A stretch of DNA of 64,000 bases from Algoriphagus aquimarinus (GCF_900112005.1 NZ_FOKK01000002.1:310001-374000); one strand, 5' to 3'. Positions 45,541-54,966 are shown, counted from the first letter of the stretch. Notes: generated by a model from the letters alone, not told the origin. Translations and numbers: made by a program.

Positions 45541-45577
45541 AAACAAAAAGGCATCTCCCGATTCCCGAGAGATGCCT
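45541..45577 (-). terminator. Intrinsic terminator downstream of hpf
   Basis: On the minus strand AGGCATCTCTCG pairs with CGGGAGATGCCT (one G-U), followed by TTTTGTTT. It separates hpf from the downstream GT39 gene. Confidence 0.75.
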
Positions 45578-45599
45578 CAAATTTAGGTATGCTGAGCTT

Positions 45600-45905
45600 T
45601 TACTGCTTAGCCAATACTACTTTTTCTTTATATTTTTTAATCTGACGTCTTAAGCCTTCAATAGCATCATCTGAAGCCGCTTCGAAAGAATCTGCCTGAT
45701 TCTTTGCAAAAAACTGCTTCCCTGGTACATTCAGTTTGATTTCTACGATTTTGTTGGCATTGTTGTCATTTTTGTCAAGTCTTAAAAAAACTTCCCCGTC
45801 TATTATTTGATCAAAGTAAGTATCCAACTTATCGGCTTTTTTTTGAATAAAATCGATCAATTTTTGATCGGCGTCGAAGTGGATGGAGTGCATCTGCAGT
45901 TTCAT
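45600..45905 (-). CDS. hpf: HPF/RaiA ribosome hibernation factor (short form)
   Basis: A 101-aa protein of the HPF/YfiA family that binds the 30S subunit in stationary phase and protects inactive ribosomes. The fold's pattern is clear: QMHSIHFDADQKLIDFIQKK, then ADKLDTYFDQIIDGEVFLRL, IVEIKLNVPGKQFFAKNQAD and a C-terminal helix IEGLRRQIKKYKEK. It is the short form with no C-terminal dimerisation domain. The ATG at 45905 is used instead of one four codons upstream. It follows xerC by about 35 bases. Confidence 0.9.
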   Translation of the reverse strand: MKLQMHSIHFDADQKLIDFIQKKADKLDTYFDQIIDGEVFLRLDKNDNNANKIVEIKLNVPGKQFFAKNQADSFEAASDDAIEGLRRQIKKYKEKVVLAKQ

Positions 45906-45940
45906 ATTCAATTGCATTTAGTGGTGAACAAATGATTTAT

Positions 45941-46825
45941 TTATGCTTTCGGATGTGCCTGTTCGAACACAGCCTTAAGTTTTTCCATGGAATTATGCGT
46001 GTACACCTGAGTGGCAGCGAGACTTGCATGACCTAGCAAATCTTTGACAGCATTCAGATCAGCGCCTTTATTGAGGAGGTGAGTAGCAAAAGTATGTCTC
46101 AGCACATGTGGGCTGCGCTTGGAAGTTTGCGCGAAAAGATCCAAATAATGTCTGACGATGCGAAAAATCATCATAGGGTAACTTTGCTTTTGTTGATTGC
46201 TGACAATAAAATACTCACTTTGACCTACTTTTGAAAACCTTTCCTCAAATACTTTTTTGTACAGCAAAATATTCTGTTTTAATCCTCTTGTGATAGGAAT
46301 TATTCTTTCCTTTTTTCTCTTCCCAAGCACCTTCACCGAATCCTCGATTAGATTAATGTCTGACCATTGCAATCCAATCAACTCCGAAAGCCTAACCCCA
46401 GTGAGGTAAAGAAACTCCATCACCATCTTGTCACGCTGTCCTTCGAAGGTTGGCCGATAAACGCTTTCATCTAGAACGGATTTTATAGCCTCTTCCTGTA
46501 CAAATTCAGGAAGTTTCTTCGGGTTTTTAAGACCTTTTAACTTATACGTTGGATCCTTAGAAATGATCCGAGATCTTAGCAAAAACTTGTAATAAGACCG
46601 AAGAGTGGCGATTTTACGATTGACCGAAGTTGTACTTAACCCACTATCTACCAGATCGATTACCCATGCCCGCAGCTCCGGATGTTGGGCTTCAGAAATT
46701 TCAATTTGCTCGAAAGAAAGGGTCGCAAACTCTTCGAATTGCGTCAGATCCCGACGATACGCATCTACCGTATGCGGGCTGGCCTTTTTCTCAAACTCTA
46801 AATAATTGACGAAAGAATCGATCAT
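45941..46825 (-). CDS. xerC: Tyrosine recombinase XerC
   Basis: A 294-aa tyrosine recombinase of the chromosomal XerC/D type, which resolves chromosome dimers at dif. The N-terminal SAM-like DNA-binding domain contains YLEFEKKASPHTVDAYRRDL. The catalytic set is complete: Arg145 (TGVRLSELIGLQW), Lys near 172, His240 and Arg243 (HVLRHTFATHLL), His266 (GHASL) and Tyr275 (TQVYTH). Phage integrases share these residues, but the length, the lack of att sites or cargo and the position between rpsU and hpf all point to the housekeeping enzyme. Choice of XerC over XerD follows gene context. Confidence 0.9.
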   Translation of the reverse strand: MIDSFVNYLEFEKKASPHTVDAYRRDLTQFEEFATLSFEQIEISEAQHPELRAWVIDLVDSGLSTTSVNRKIATLRSYYKFLLRSRIISKDPTYKLKGLKNPKKLPEFVQEEAIKSVLDESVYRPTFEGQRDKMVMEFLYLTGVRLSELIGLQWSDINLIEDSVKVLGKRKKERIIPITRGLKQNILLYKKVFEERFSKVGQSEYFIVSNQQKQSYPMMIFRIVRHYLDLFAQTSKRSPHVLRHTFATHLLNKGADLNAVKDLLGHASLAATQVYTHNSMEKLKAVFEQAHPKA

Positions 46826-46898
46826 ATGTCACGTAACTCAGGAGATAAGTTAGGGTAAAAAATGACAAGTCATGCGCATCGAATTCACAAAAAGGCAT

Positions 46899-46931
46899 AA
46901 AAAAAACGCACTTGCCTGAAGACAAGTACGT
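46899..46931 (-). terminator. Intrinsic terminator downstream of rpsU
   Basis: On the minus strand ACGTACTTG pairs with CAAGTGCGT (one G-U) around an eight-base loop, followed by eight T residues. Confidence 0.85.
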
Positions 46932-46955
46932 TTAATATCGGAAGATCAAAACTGA

Positions 46956-47150
46956 TTACTTCGCTGCTTCTTCTTGAAGATGCTGCTTGTAAGCCGCCTT
47001 GATTACTTGTGCTCTTCTTTTAATGGAAGGCTTAGTGAAAGCTTGTCTCGCACGAAGTTCACGGACTGCACCAGTCTTGTCAAACTTCTTCTTGAAACGC
47101 TTTAGCGCTTTCTCGATTGATTCGTTCTCTTTTACGTTAACTATGATCAT
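46956..47150 (-). CDS. rpsU: Ribosomal protein S21
   Basis: S21 is a small basic 30S subunit protein. The 64-aa product has the family's pattern MIIVNVKENESIEKALKRFK, then KKFDKTGAVRELRARQAFTK and PSIKRRAQVIKAAY, of usual length. The start ATG at 47150 is preceded by GAAAGGGGGTG about 10 bases upstream, a rare strong Shine-Dalgarno-like stretch for this phylum. On the minus strand a -7-like TACATTTG is at 47183-47176, but no matching -33 element is seen. It is first in the rpsU-xerC-hpf order known from other Bacteroidota, with a terminator directly after it. Confidence 0.96.
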   Translation of the reverse strand: MIIVNVKENESIEKALKRFKKKFDKTGAVRELRARQAFTKPSIKRRAQVIKAAYKQHLQEEAAK

Positions 47151-47175
47151 ATCTATACACCCCCTTTCGTGGGCA

Positions 47176-47183
47176 CAAATGTA
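47176..47183 (-). promoter_or_regulatory. Possible -7 element of rpsU
   Basis: TACATTTG on the minus strand matches TAnnTTTG, 25 bases upstream of the rpsU ATG. A TTTG at the expected distance is missing, so the match is partial. Confidence 0.35.
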
Positions 47184-47250
47184 GGGAATAATATTTCAGA
47201 TTAACCATAGAATTTCAAATTTATGCTAAACGCCCCCTAATCCCTTTTAA

Positions 47251-47290
47251 CGGACGAAATGGTTTTAATCTTTTAGTAGGATTTCGTCCG
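47251..47290. repeat. Inverted repeat between rpsU and the deiodinase-like gene
   Basis: CGGACGAAAT and ATTTCGTCCG are exact 10-bp inverted arms 20 bases apart, extended by TTAA/TTAA flanks with one extra base. It lies in the 259-base divergent intergenic region, about 100 bases upstream of rpsU. There is no T-tract, so it is not a typical terminator and could be an operator or a leader-RNA hairpin. Confidence 0.65.
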
Positions 47291-47409
47291 GTTAAATCTT
47301 TTACAGCTCGGTAATGGGGTATTTTGACCAGTCATCTTACTTTTTAGTTGATAACTGATAATTCTTTAGGTGATTGCTCAAAGTATTTTTTTTACAAAAT
47401 CATCTTCCT

Positions 47410-48087
47410 ATGAACACCTTAGGTAACAAGTTCAACATCTTTTGGATCGGGTTAATTTTTAGCTTAGCATGTAGCCGAACTGCTCCTGAACCAATAGAAT
47501 TTTCCATCTCTCAAGGAGTTCTAAATAACATGGACTTTACTTCTTTGGGCATCCAAACTGGACAGCACCTACCGGAAATCCTCTATTACACCTTAACTGG
47601 TGAAAAATTTGAAATAGAAGCCAACACTACAAAACTATTAATTTCAGGGAGCTATACCTGTGATATTACTCGAGGCAATTTGCAGGCTATCGATTGGCTT
47701 TATATGAAATATAAAGACGAAGTTGATATTTATCTGGTCAACACACTAGAGGCTCATCCACATAATTCCCACAGTCCTTATTCCATGAATGAAGAACCAT
47801 GGCTAGTGAAGGAAAACATTGCTTCAGCAATAGCTGCCGAGCAACCCACTACTATAGAAGAGCGCATAGATCTGGCTGAAAAATGGATAAAGGAATCAGG
47901 CATTCAAGCCCCCTTAATTCTAGATGGCCCTAAAAACGGATTTTGGAACCTAATGGGTCAAGCTCCTAATATGGCAATCTTGGTTTCAACAGATGGCGAA
48001 GTGCTTTTGAAGCAATCTTGGTTCGAAATGGAAGAAATGGAAGAAGCAATAGACAACCAATTGCAGCAAATGAAAGCAGATAAGTAA
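47410..48087 (+). CDS. Deiodinase-like thioredoxin-fold protein
   Basis: A 225-aa protein with a hydrophobic N-terminus ending FSLACS, a relaxed lipoprotein signal with Cys21, so it is probably exported. The core resembles the iodothyronine deiodinase family of thioredoxin-fold redox proteins. LLISGSYTCDITRGNLQAID has Cys84 where animal enzymes carry selenocysteine, and VDIYLVNTLEAHPHNSHSPY matches the family's EAHP region. No SECIS-like need arises, since the residue is Cys. Substrate is unknown; thyroid hormone is not implied. The ATG at 47410 is chosen over a TTG at 47374. It stands alone before the fucosidase gene. Confidence 0.65.
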   Translation: MNTLGNKFNIFWIGLIFSLACSRTAPEPIEFSISQGVLNNMDFTSLGIQTGQHLPEILYYTLTGEKFEIEANTTKLLISGSYTCDITRGNLQAIDWLYMKYKDEVDIYLVNTLEAHPHNSHSPYSMNEEPWLVKENIASAIAAEQPTTIEERIDLAEKWIKESGIQAPLILDGPKNGFWNLMGQAPNMAILVSTDGEVLLKQSWFEMEEMEEAIDNQLQQMKADK

Positions 48088-48342
48088 ACTGGCGATCCAG
48101 AAATCCCCTTACTTTTTAATAGATCCATATTCTGACTGAAACTGGCTCAATTAACCTTCTACAAAACGGAAGGTCAAACACCTGCCAGAAAAGCCCATAA
48201 ATAACAATTCCATTTTTCATGATAGAGAAAAATGATATCTAAACAGCATAAAAATTCTGGATAGGCTGATCAAACTCCTTTTATCCCATTGCACTTTAGG
48301 GCTATTTGCCTAGTTTTATCTCGAATTATAAACTATTACGAA

Positions 48343-49689
48343 GTGAAGATCTGTAACCCGCTCAAACGCTACTCCCTAGCGTTCGGCATCCTAGTCCTTT
48401 TACTCAGCCAATCCACTCCAGTCTTTTCCCAAGAAAGTCCCGAGAAGATGGAATGGTTTAAAGACGCCAAATTGGGTATTTTTATTCACTGGGGCATTTA
48501 TTCAGTGAATGGGATCGATGAATCATGGTCGTTTTTCAATGACTACATCAGCTATGATGACTACATGAAGCAGCTTTCGGGATTTACTGCTAGTAAATAC
48601 GATCCTGAAAAGTGGGCGAGACTGATCAAATCGAGTGGGGCAAAATATGCTGTGCTTACGGCCAAGCATCATGATGGTGTAGCGCTATGGGACACGAAGG
48701 CCTCTGATCTGTCTGTCGTTAAAAAAACTCCTGCAGGAAAAGATTTGGTGGGTCCACTCATGAACGCTCTAGAGAAGGAAGGAATTAAAAAAGGAATCTA
48801 CTATTCTGTCTTAGACTGGTCTCATCCAGATTATGATAGAAATACACGAGAGACTTTTCGATATAAAAATGATCCCGTACGCTTTCAGAAGTTCGTGGAT
48901 TTCAACTTCAAGCAGTTAGAAGAATTATCGAGCAAGTACAACCCAGATTTATACTGGTTTGATGGAGACTGGGAGCACAAACCAGAAGAATGGAAAAGCG
49001 CTGAGTTGAAAGCTAAACTATTGACTTATAATAAAAACCTAATCATTAACTCAAGACTAGGGCCAGGTTACGGCGACTATGACACCCCTGAACAAGGAGT
49101 ACCTGTAACTAGACCTAGTAGTGAATTTTGGGAATTATGTATGACCATGAACAACAGCTGGGGCTACCAGGGTAATGATCACGCATACAAAACCCCAAGT
49201 GAGCTGCTACGCATATTCGTAGATTGTCTACACATGGGAGGAAATCTATTACTTGATTTCGGACCAAAGCCTGATGGCACAATTCCAGAGGAGGCTGAGA
49301 ACATACTTACTGAATTTGGACGCTGGACTACCAAGCATGAGTCCGCTATTTATGAGACGCAAGCTGGCATTCCTGATGGACATATCTTCGCTCCTACCAC
49401 ACTTTCTCCAGACAAGACTATACTATATATATACCTAGACTATAAAGTGAATGAATCCCTTGCCATCAAAGGACTAAAAAATAAAATCCAGCGGGTTTGG
49501 GTGGTAGGCAATGGTACCAAACTACAAGCTAGAGAAGTAGGTAAAATGTACTGGAGCTCTGTACCTGGCATGAAATACATAGATATCCCAGACAATGTCT
49601 ATGATAAGGACATTACAGTCCTAGCCGTATTACTTGATGGGCCGGTAGATCTCTATCGGGAGAAAGGACAGGTGATTGAAAGCAATTAA
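48343..49689 (+). CDS. GH29 alpha-L-fucosidase, secreted
   Basis: A glycoside hydrolase family 29 enzyme that removes terminal alpha-L-fucose. The catalytic barrel starts PEKMEWFKDAKLGIFIHWGI, with AKYAVLTAKHHDGVALWDTK and, around the likely nucleophile Asp, PDLYWFDGDWE. GGNLLLDFGPKPDG marks the end of the barrel, and a C-terminal beta domain follows. A signal peptide (SLAFGILVLLLSQSTPVFSQ) sends it to the periplasm or surface. No ATG precedes the signal; GTG at 48343 gives a normal n-region and is chosen, while TTG at 48289 would add 18 residues. No SusC/SusD pair is nearby. Confidence 0.88.
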   Translation: MKICNPLKRYSLAFGILVLLLSQSTPVFSQESPEKMEWFKDAKLGIFIHWGIYSVNGIDESWSFFNDYISYDDYMKQLSGFTASKYDPEKWARLIKSSGAKYAVLTAKHHDGVALWDTKASDLSVVKKTPAGKDLVGPLMNALEKEGIKKGIYYSVLDWSHPDYDRNTRETFRYKNDPVRFQKFVDFNFKQLEELSSKYNPDLYWFDGDWEHKPEEWKSAELKAKLLTYNKNLIINSRLGPGYGDYDTPEQGVPVTRPSSEFWELCMTMNNSWGYQGNDHAYKTPSELLRIFVDCLHMGGNLLLDFGPKPDGTIPEEAENILTEFGRWTTKHESAIYETQAGIPDGHIFAPTTLSPDKTILYIYLDYKVNESLAIKGLKNKIQRVWVVGNGTKLQAREVGKMYWSSVPGMKYIDIPDNVYDKDITVLAVLLDGPVDLYREKGQVIESN

Positions 49690-49943
49690 CAATTATATAA
49701 GATTGAGCTGAAAATGATTTTGTAGGATTCAGAAAGCCTCTACCAGAATACCCTAATTAAATCGTTATAAATCTAACAGCATAGTATTTTGTTTCGGAGC
49801 AATTGAAATTTTATCAAATCTTGGAGCACTTGTTTACATCAAATCGATTGAAGATCAAGTAGCTAGAGCAGTACTTAAGCCCTATATGAATCGTGAATTA
49901 AAGAAATCTAAAATAAAAATTTTGTAAACTTTTTGTAATCATT
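49690..49943 (+). other. Gene-poor stretch with a 56-codon open frame lacking ATG
   Basis: The 392 bases between the fucosidase stop and the nrdJ ATG hold no clear gene. One frame is open from 49757 to the stop at 49925-49927. Its later part reads FGAIEILSNLGALVYIKSIE then DQVARAVLKPYMNRELKK, which looks protein-like, but the only ATG (49886) would give 13 residues. It ends 16 bases before a strong terminator. It may be a remnant of a lost gene, a small RNA region or the 3' part of the fucosidase transcript. I found no cobalamin-riboswitch B12 box. Confidence 0.35.
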
Positions 49944-49985
49944 AAAAACGCAAACTATTGACATATAATAGTTTGCGTTTTTTTC
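49944..49985 (+). terminator. Intrinsic terminator upstream of nrdJ
   Basis: AAAAACGCAAACTATT pairs with AATAGTTTGCGTTTTT around a short AT-rich loop and is followed by T residues. It stands 254 bases after the fucosidase stop and about 97 before the nrdJ ATG. Confidence 0.88.
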
Positions 49986-50081
49986 TTGTAAACTTGCTGA
50001 TTAAAATCATTTTTTAAAATTCCAATTATAGCGTACTTCATGCATTCATACAGCATCCGCGTATTTTTAAACCAACAGAAA

Positions 50082-52649
50082 ATGAGCACACAAATCACAT
50101 CTAAACTTCCGCCCAAAACTTACACGCAAGACGAAGCATTTGAAGCTTCACAAGCCTATTTTAAAGGAGATGATCTAGCAGCACGTGTGTGGATCAATAA
50201 ATATGCTCTGAAAGACTCAGAAGGCAATCTGTATGAATCTACGCCAAATGAAATGCATACTAGAATTGCAAAGGAACTGGCAAGAATTGAAGCACGATAC
50301 CCAAATCCACTTTCGGAATCAGAGATTTTTGATCTGATTAAGGACTTTAAATACATAGTGCCTCAGGGAAGCCCTATGGCAGGAATTGGTAACCCGTACC
50401 AAATAGCCTCCCTTTCCAATTGCTTTGTAATAGGGAATAATGGCGAATCCGATTCTTACGGAGGCATCATGAAAATAGATCAGGAGCAGGTGCAACTGAT
50501 GAAGAGACGTGGTGGTGTAGGTCACGACCTTTCACACATTCGCCCTAAAAGCTCTCCTGTCAAAAACTCTGCACTTACCTCTACTGGCATTGTTCCATTC
50601 ATGGAACGATACTCCAACTCTACCCGTGAAGTAGCTCAGGACGGACGTCGTGGCGCGCTCATGTTGTCAGTTTCTATCAATCATCCAGATTCTGAGGATT
50701 TCATCGATGCCAAACTGGAGCAAGGAAAAGTCACTGGAGCAAATGTCTCTGTGAGAATAGATGACCAGTTCATGAAAGCCGTGAAAGGAAATACGGACTA
50801 TGTTCAGAAATATCCGATTTTCAGCGAAACACCAAAGTTCACTAAGACGATAGAGGCGACGAGAATATGGAAAAAAATCGTCCATAACGCATGGAAATCT
50901 GCAGAGCCAGGAATTCTATTCTGGGACACGATCATCAATGAATCTGTGCCAGATTGCTATGCAGATCTTGGCTACAAGACAGTTTCTACAAACCCTTGTG
51001 GAGAGATCCCGCTTTGCCCTTACGATTCTTGTCGCTTGTTGGCTATTAATCTTTTCTCTTACGTAGAGAATCCATTCACTCCAGAAGCAAAGTTCAATTT
51101 TGAGCTATTCAAAAAGCATATCCATGCAGCACAACGCATCATGGATGATATCATAGATCTGGAACTAGAAAAAATCGATGCTATCATAGCAAAAATAGAC
51201 GCAGATCCAGAGCAGGATGAGGTAAAAGCAACCGAGCGCAATCTATGGTTGAATATCCAGAAAAAAGCTAATGAAGGCCGTAGAACAGGCATAGGCATCA
51301 CCGCCGAAGGTGACATGGTAGCAGGCTTGGGGATCAGATACGGAAGCAAAGAAGGAAATGAATTCTCTGTGGAAGTACACAAAACTTTGGCTATCGAAGC
51401 CTACAGAGCATCAGTATATACTGCTAAGGACAGAGGAGCATTTGCTATTTTCGATGCAGAGCGAGAAAAAAACAATCCTTTCATTCAGCGCTTGAAAGAA
51501 GCAGATGACAAGCTTTACTTTGAGATGCTGGAATATGGAAGAAGAAATATAGCCCTTCTAACTATCGCTCCTACTGGCACCACGAGTTTGATGACTCAGA
51601 CTTCCTCTGGCATTGAGCCGGTATTTATGCCTGTATATAAGCGTAGGAGAAAGGTAAACCCTAACGACAAAAATGTAAGAGTAGATTTCGTAGATGAGCT
51701 GGGTGATTCTTGGGAAGAATACGTGGTTTTCCACCATAGATTTAAGCAATGGATGGAAGTGAACGGGATAGATACTTCTAAGAACTATCCGCAAACAGAA
51801 CTGGATGAGATTATAAAAAAATCTCCATACTACATGGCTACTTCAAATGACGTGGACTGGATGAGCAAGGTGAGTATGCAGGGAGCAGTTCAGAAATGGG
51901 TGGATCATTCTATCTCAGTCACTATCAATCTTCCAAATGATGCTACCGAAGAACTGGTAGGGCAATTATACATGGAAGCTTGGGAAGCTGGCTGCAAAGG
52001 AGTAACCGTCTACAGAGACGGATCGAGATCAGGTGTTTTGATTTCTAATGAGGAGAAAAAAGAAGAAGGAAAAGAAGAACTAGTAAACTCGATCACTCCT
52101 TTCCCTACCAAACGCCCTCAAATTTTGGAAGCAGATGTAGTTCGCTTCCAAAACAACAAAGAAAAATGGATCGCATTTATAGGGCTGATCGACGGAAGAC
52201 CTTATGAAGTTTTCACGGGTCTGGCAGATGACGAAGATGGCATACTAATTCCTAGATGGGCTAACAAAGGCGTGATCATCAAAAACAGAAATGAAGATGG
52301 TAGTTCACGCTATGACTTCCAGTACAAGAATATGCGAGGGTACAAGACGACAATAGAAGGCTTATCACATAAGTTTGATCCGGAGTATTGGAACTACGCT
52401 AAGTTGATCTCCAGTACACTTCGCTATGGCATGCCTATCGACAAGATCGTAGATCTGATAAACAGCTTGCAATTGGACAACGAATCTATCAATACTTGGA
52501 AAAACGGCGTAGTACGAGCAGTAAAGCGCTACGTTGAAGATGGAACGAAAGCTAAAGGACAAGCTTGTGAGCAATGTAAATCTGTCAATTTGATCTACCA
52601 AGAAGGCTGCTTGACCTGTAAGGACTGCGGTTCTTCTAAGTGCGGTTAA
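50082..52649 (+). CDS. nrdJ: NrdJ, adenosylcobalamin-dependent ribonucleotide reductase (class II)
   Basis: NrdJ converts ribonucleotides to deoxyribonucleotides and makes its thiyl radical with coenzyme B12, so it works with or without oxygen. The 855-aa protein starts at ATG 50082; an ATG 42 bases upstream is less likely. Landmarks are LSNCFVIGN with one redox Cys, MKRRGGVGHDLSHIRP, STNPCGEIPLCPYDSC, LLTIAPTGTTSLMTQTSSG and SITINLPNDAT-like HSISVTINLPNDATEE. A C-terminal zinc-finger region (CEQCKSVNLIYQEGCLTCKD then CGSSKCG) closes the chain. It is monocistronic between two terminators. No riboswitch is seen upstream. Confidence 0.94.
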   Translation: MSTQITSKLPPKTYTQDEAFEASQAYFKGDDLAARVWINKYALKDSEGNLYESTPNEMHTRIAKELARIEARYPNPLSESEIFDLIKDFKYIVPQGSPMAGIGNPYQIASLSNCFVIGNNGESDSYGGIMKIDQEQVQLMKRRGGVGHDLSHIRPKSSPVKNSALTSTGIVPFMERYSNSTREVAQDGRRGALMLSVSINHPDSEDFIDAKLEQGKVTGANVSVRIDDQFMKAVKGNTDYVQKYPIFSETPKFTKTIEATRIWKKIVHNAWKSAEPGILFWDTIINESVPDCYADLGYKTVSTNPCGEIPLCPYDSCRLLAINLFSYVENPFTPEAKFNFELFKKHIHAAQRIMDDIIDLELEKIDAIIAKIDADPEQDEVKATERNLWLNIQKKANEGRRTGIGITAEGDMVAGLGIRYGSKEGNEFSVEVHKTLAIEAYRASVYTAKDRGAFAIFDAEREKNNPFIQRLKEADDKLYFEMLEYGRRNIALLTIAPTGTTSLMTQTSSGIEPVFMPVYKRRRKVNPNDKNVRVDFVDELGDSWEEYVVFHHRFKQWMEVNGIDTSKNYPQTELDEIIKKSPYYMATSNDVDWMSKVSMQGAVQKWVDHSISVTINLPNDATEELVGQLYMEAWEAGCKGVTVYRDGSRSGVLISNEEKKEEGKEELVNSITPFPTKRPQILEADVVRFQNNKEKWIAFIGLIDGRPYEVFTGLADDEDGILIPRWANKGVIIKNRNEDGSSRYDFQYKNMRGYKTTIEGLSHKFDPEYWNYAKLISSTLRYGMPIDKIVDLINSLQLDNESINTWKNGVVRAVKRYVEDGTKAKGQACEQCKSVNLIYQEGCLTCKDCGSSKCG

Positions 52650-52671
52650 GCATACGGAAATTCATTTTAAT

Positions 52672-52703
52672 AAAAAAAGGAAGCCTGCGGGTTTCCTTTT
52701 TTT
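52672..52703 (+). terminator. Intrinsic terminator after nrdJ
   Basis: GGAAGCC pairs with GGTTTCC (one G-U), flanked by seven A on the left and seven T on the right. Confidence 0.82.
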
Positions 52704-52761
52704 GTTAAGAACGTATCCTTTCCACAGTTTTGAAAGGCGGAAAACTTCGTAGTAAGAAAAT

Positions 52762-52799
52762 AAAAAAAGGTCTCCCATTCACCCAGGAGACCTTTTTTA
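52762..52799. terminator. Terminator of atpDC, also active for the opposite strand
   Basis: AAAAAAAGGTCTCC and GGAGACCTTTTTT form a long stem around a 10-base loop. It is 19 bases after the atpC stop on the minus strand and can also back up nrdJ termination. Confidence 0.88.
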
Positions 52800-52817
52800 T
52801 ATATTCGGATGAATTGC

Positions 52818-53063
52818 TTACGCGACTACTTTCTCAGCCAACACTACAATCACATTGTCTTTTACTTCCACTACTCCGCCATCCACTATCATGGATTGCT
52901 TTCCTTCAGGAGTGGTAAAGGAAACAGTTCCCTTTGCCAAAGCCGAAACGATAGGAGCGTGATTATTCAGCACCTGAAATGATCCATTGGCACCAGGAAA
53001 ACTGGCCTCGGATACTTCACCCTGAAATACTTTTTTGTCCGGTGTGACGATTTCTAAATGCAT
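52818..53063 (-). CDS. atpC: AtpC, ATP synthase epsilon subunit
   Basis: The epsilon subunit is part of the rotor stalk of F1 and inhibits ATP hydrolysis. The 81-aa product is just the N-terminal beta sandwich (MHLEIVTPDKKVFQGEVSEA, GSFQVLNNHAPIVSALAKG, then MIVDGGVVEVKDNVIVVLAE). It lacks the C-terminal helical hairpin of longer forms, as in other Bacteroidota. The ATG at 53063 is used; an earlier start at 53171 would run back into a repeat hairpin and add 36 residues unlike the family. It follows atpD by 127 bases containing that hairpin. Confidence 0.93.
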   Translation of the reverse strand: MHLEIVTPDKKVFQGEVSEASFPGANGSFQVLNNHAPIVSALAKGTVSFTTPEGKQSMIVDGGVVEVKDNVIVVLAEKVVA

Positions 53064-53140
53064 GGAATTTTTATCGTTTGGAGACTCGTATTCTATTGCG
53101 TAGACATAAAAGTCAACAGTGAATGATTTACCTGTTATTA

Positions 53141-53179
53141 GTTGTTGATTGTTGGTTTTAAAAACTAACAATCAACAAC
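53141..53179. repeat. Near-perfect hairpin between atpD and atpC
   Basis: GTTGTTGATTGTTGGTTTT pairs with AAAACTAACAATCAACAAC: 19 bp with one G-U and almost no loop. It begins 12 bases after the atpD stop in the atpDC message. A further copy of the CAACAA-type unit follows up to 53188. No T-tract is present, so it probably does not end transcription. Confidence 0.8.
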
Positions 53180-53190
53180 CAACAACTAAT

Positions 53191-54813
<1,623 letters not shown>

Positions 54814-54927
54814 CTAGCTCATTTTTCGTCTCCTTACCGGCCATCCTAAAACATTACTTCCTCCCTAATTCATATTGGAAGTACCACTTATATAATGCTC
54901 CATTATTTTTTAATATCCAGCTTGTTT

Positions 54928-54950
54928 TTATTTGGATTCAATCTAGATAA
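54928..54950 (+). promoter_or_regulatory. Palindromic operator A of the heme operon
   Basis: TTATTTGGATTC and AATCTAGATAA form a palindrome centred on 54939 with two mismatched positions out of 11. It covers the -33 element of the hmuT promoter. It shares the core GATTnAATCTA with the sites at 54967 and 59085. Confidence 0.5.
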
Positions 54951-54961
54951 ACCTACATTTG
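54931..54961 (+). promoter_or_regulatory. Bacteroidota-type promoter of the heme operon
   Basis: TTTG at 54931-54934 and TACATTTG at 54954-54961 are separated by 19 bases, a full consensus match. Transcription would begin near 54966-54968, leaving a leader of about 20 bases before the hmuT ATG. Confidence 0.65.
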
Positions 54962-54966
54962 TGCAG

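Noticed and set aside
45941..46825. Tyrosine recombinase as a sign of a phage or integrative element
   Set aside because: The gene lies between rpsU and hpf in a conserved order, has XerC length, and no att-like repeats, phage genes or tRNA target are nearby.
49690..50082. Cobalamin riboswitch ahead of nrdJ
   Set aside because: No B12-box-like segment was seen and a terminator at 49944-49985 leaves under 100 bases of leader.
53064..53171. N-terminal extension of atpC
   Set aside because: The extra 36 residues come from the repeat hairpin and intergenic DNA; the family begins at MHLEIVTP (53063).
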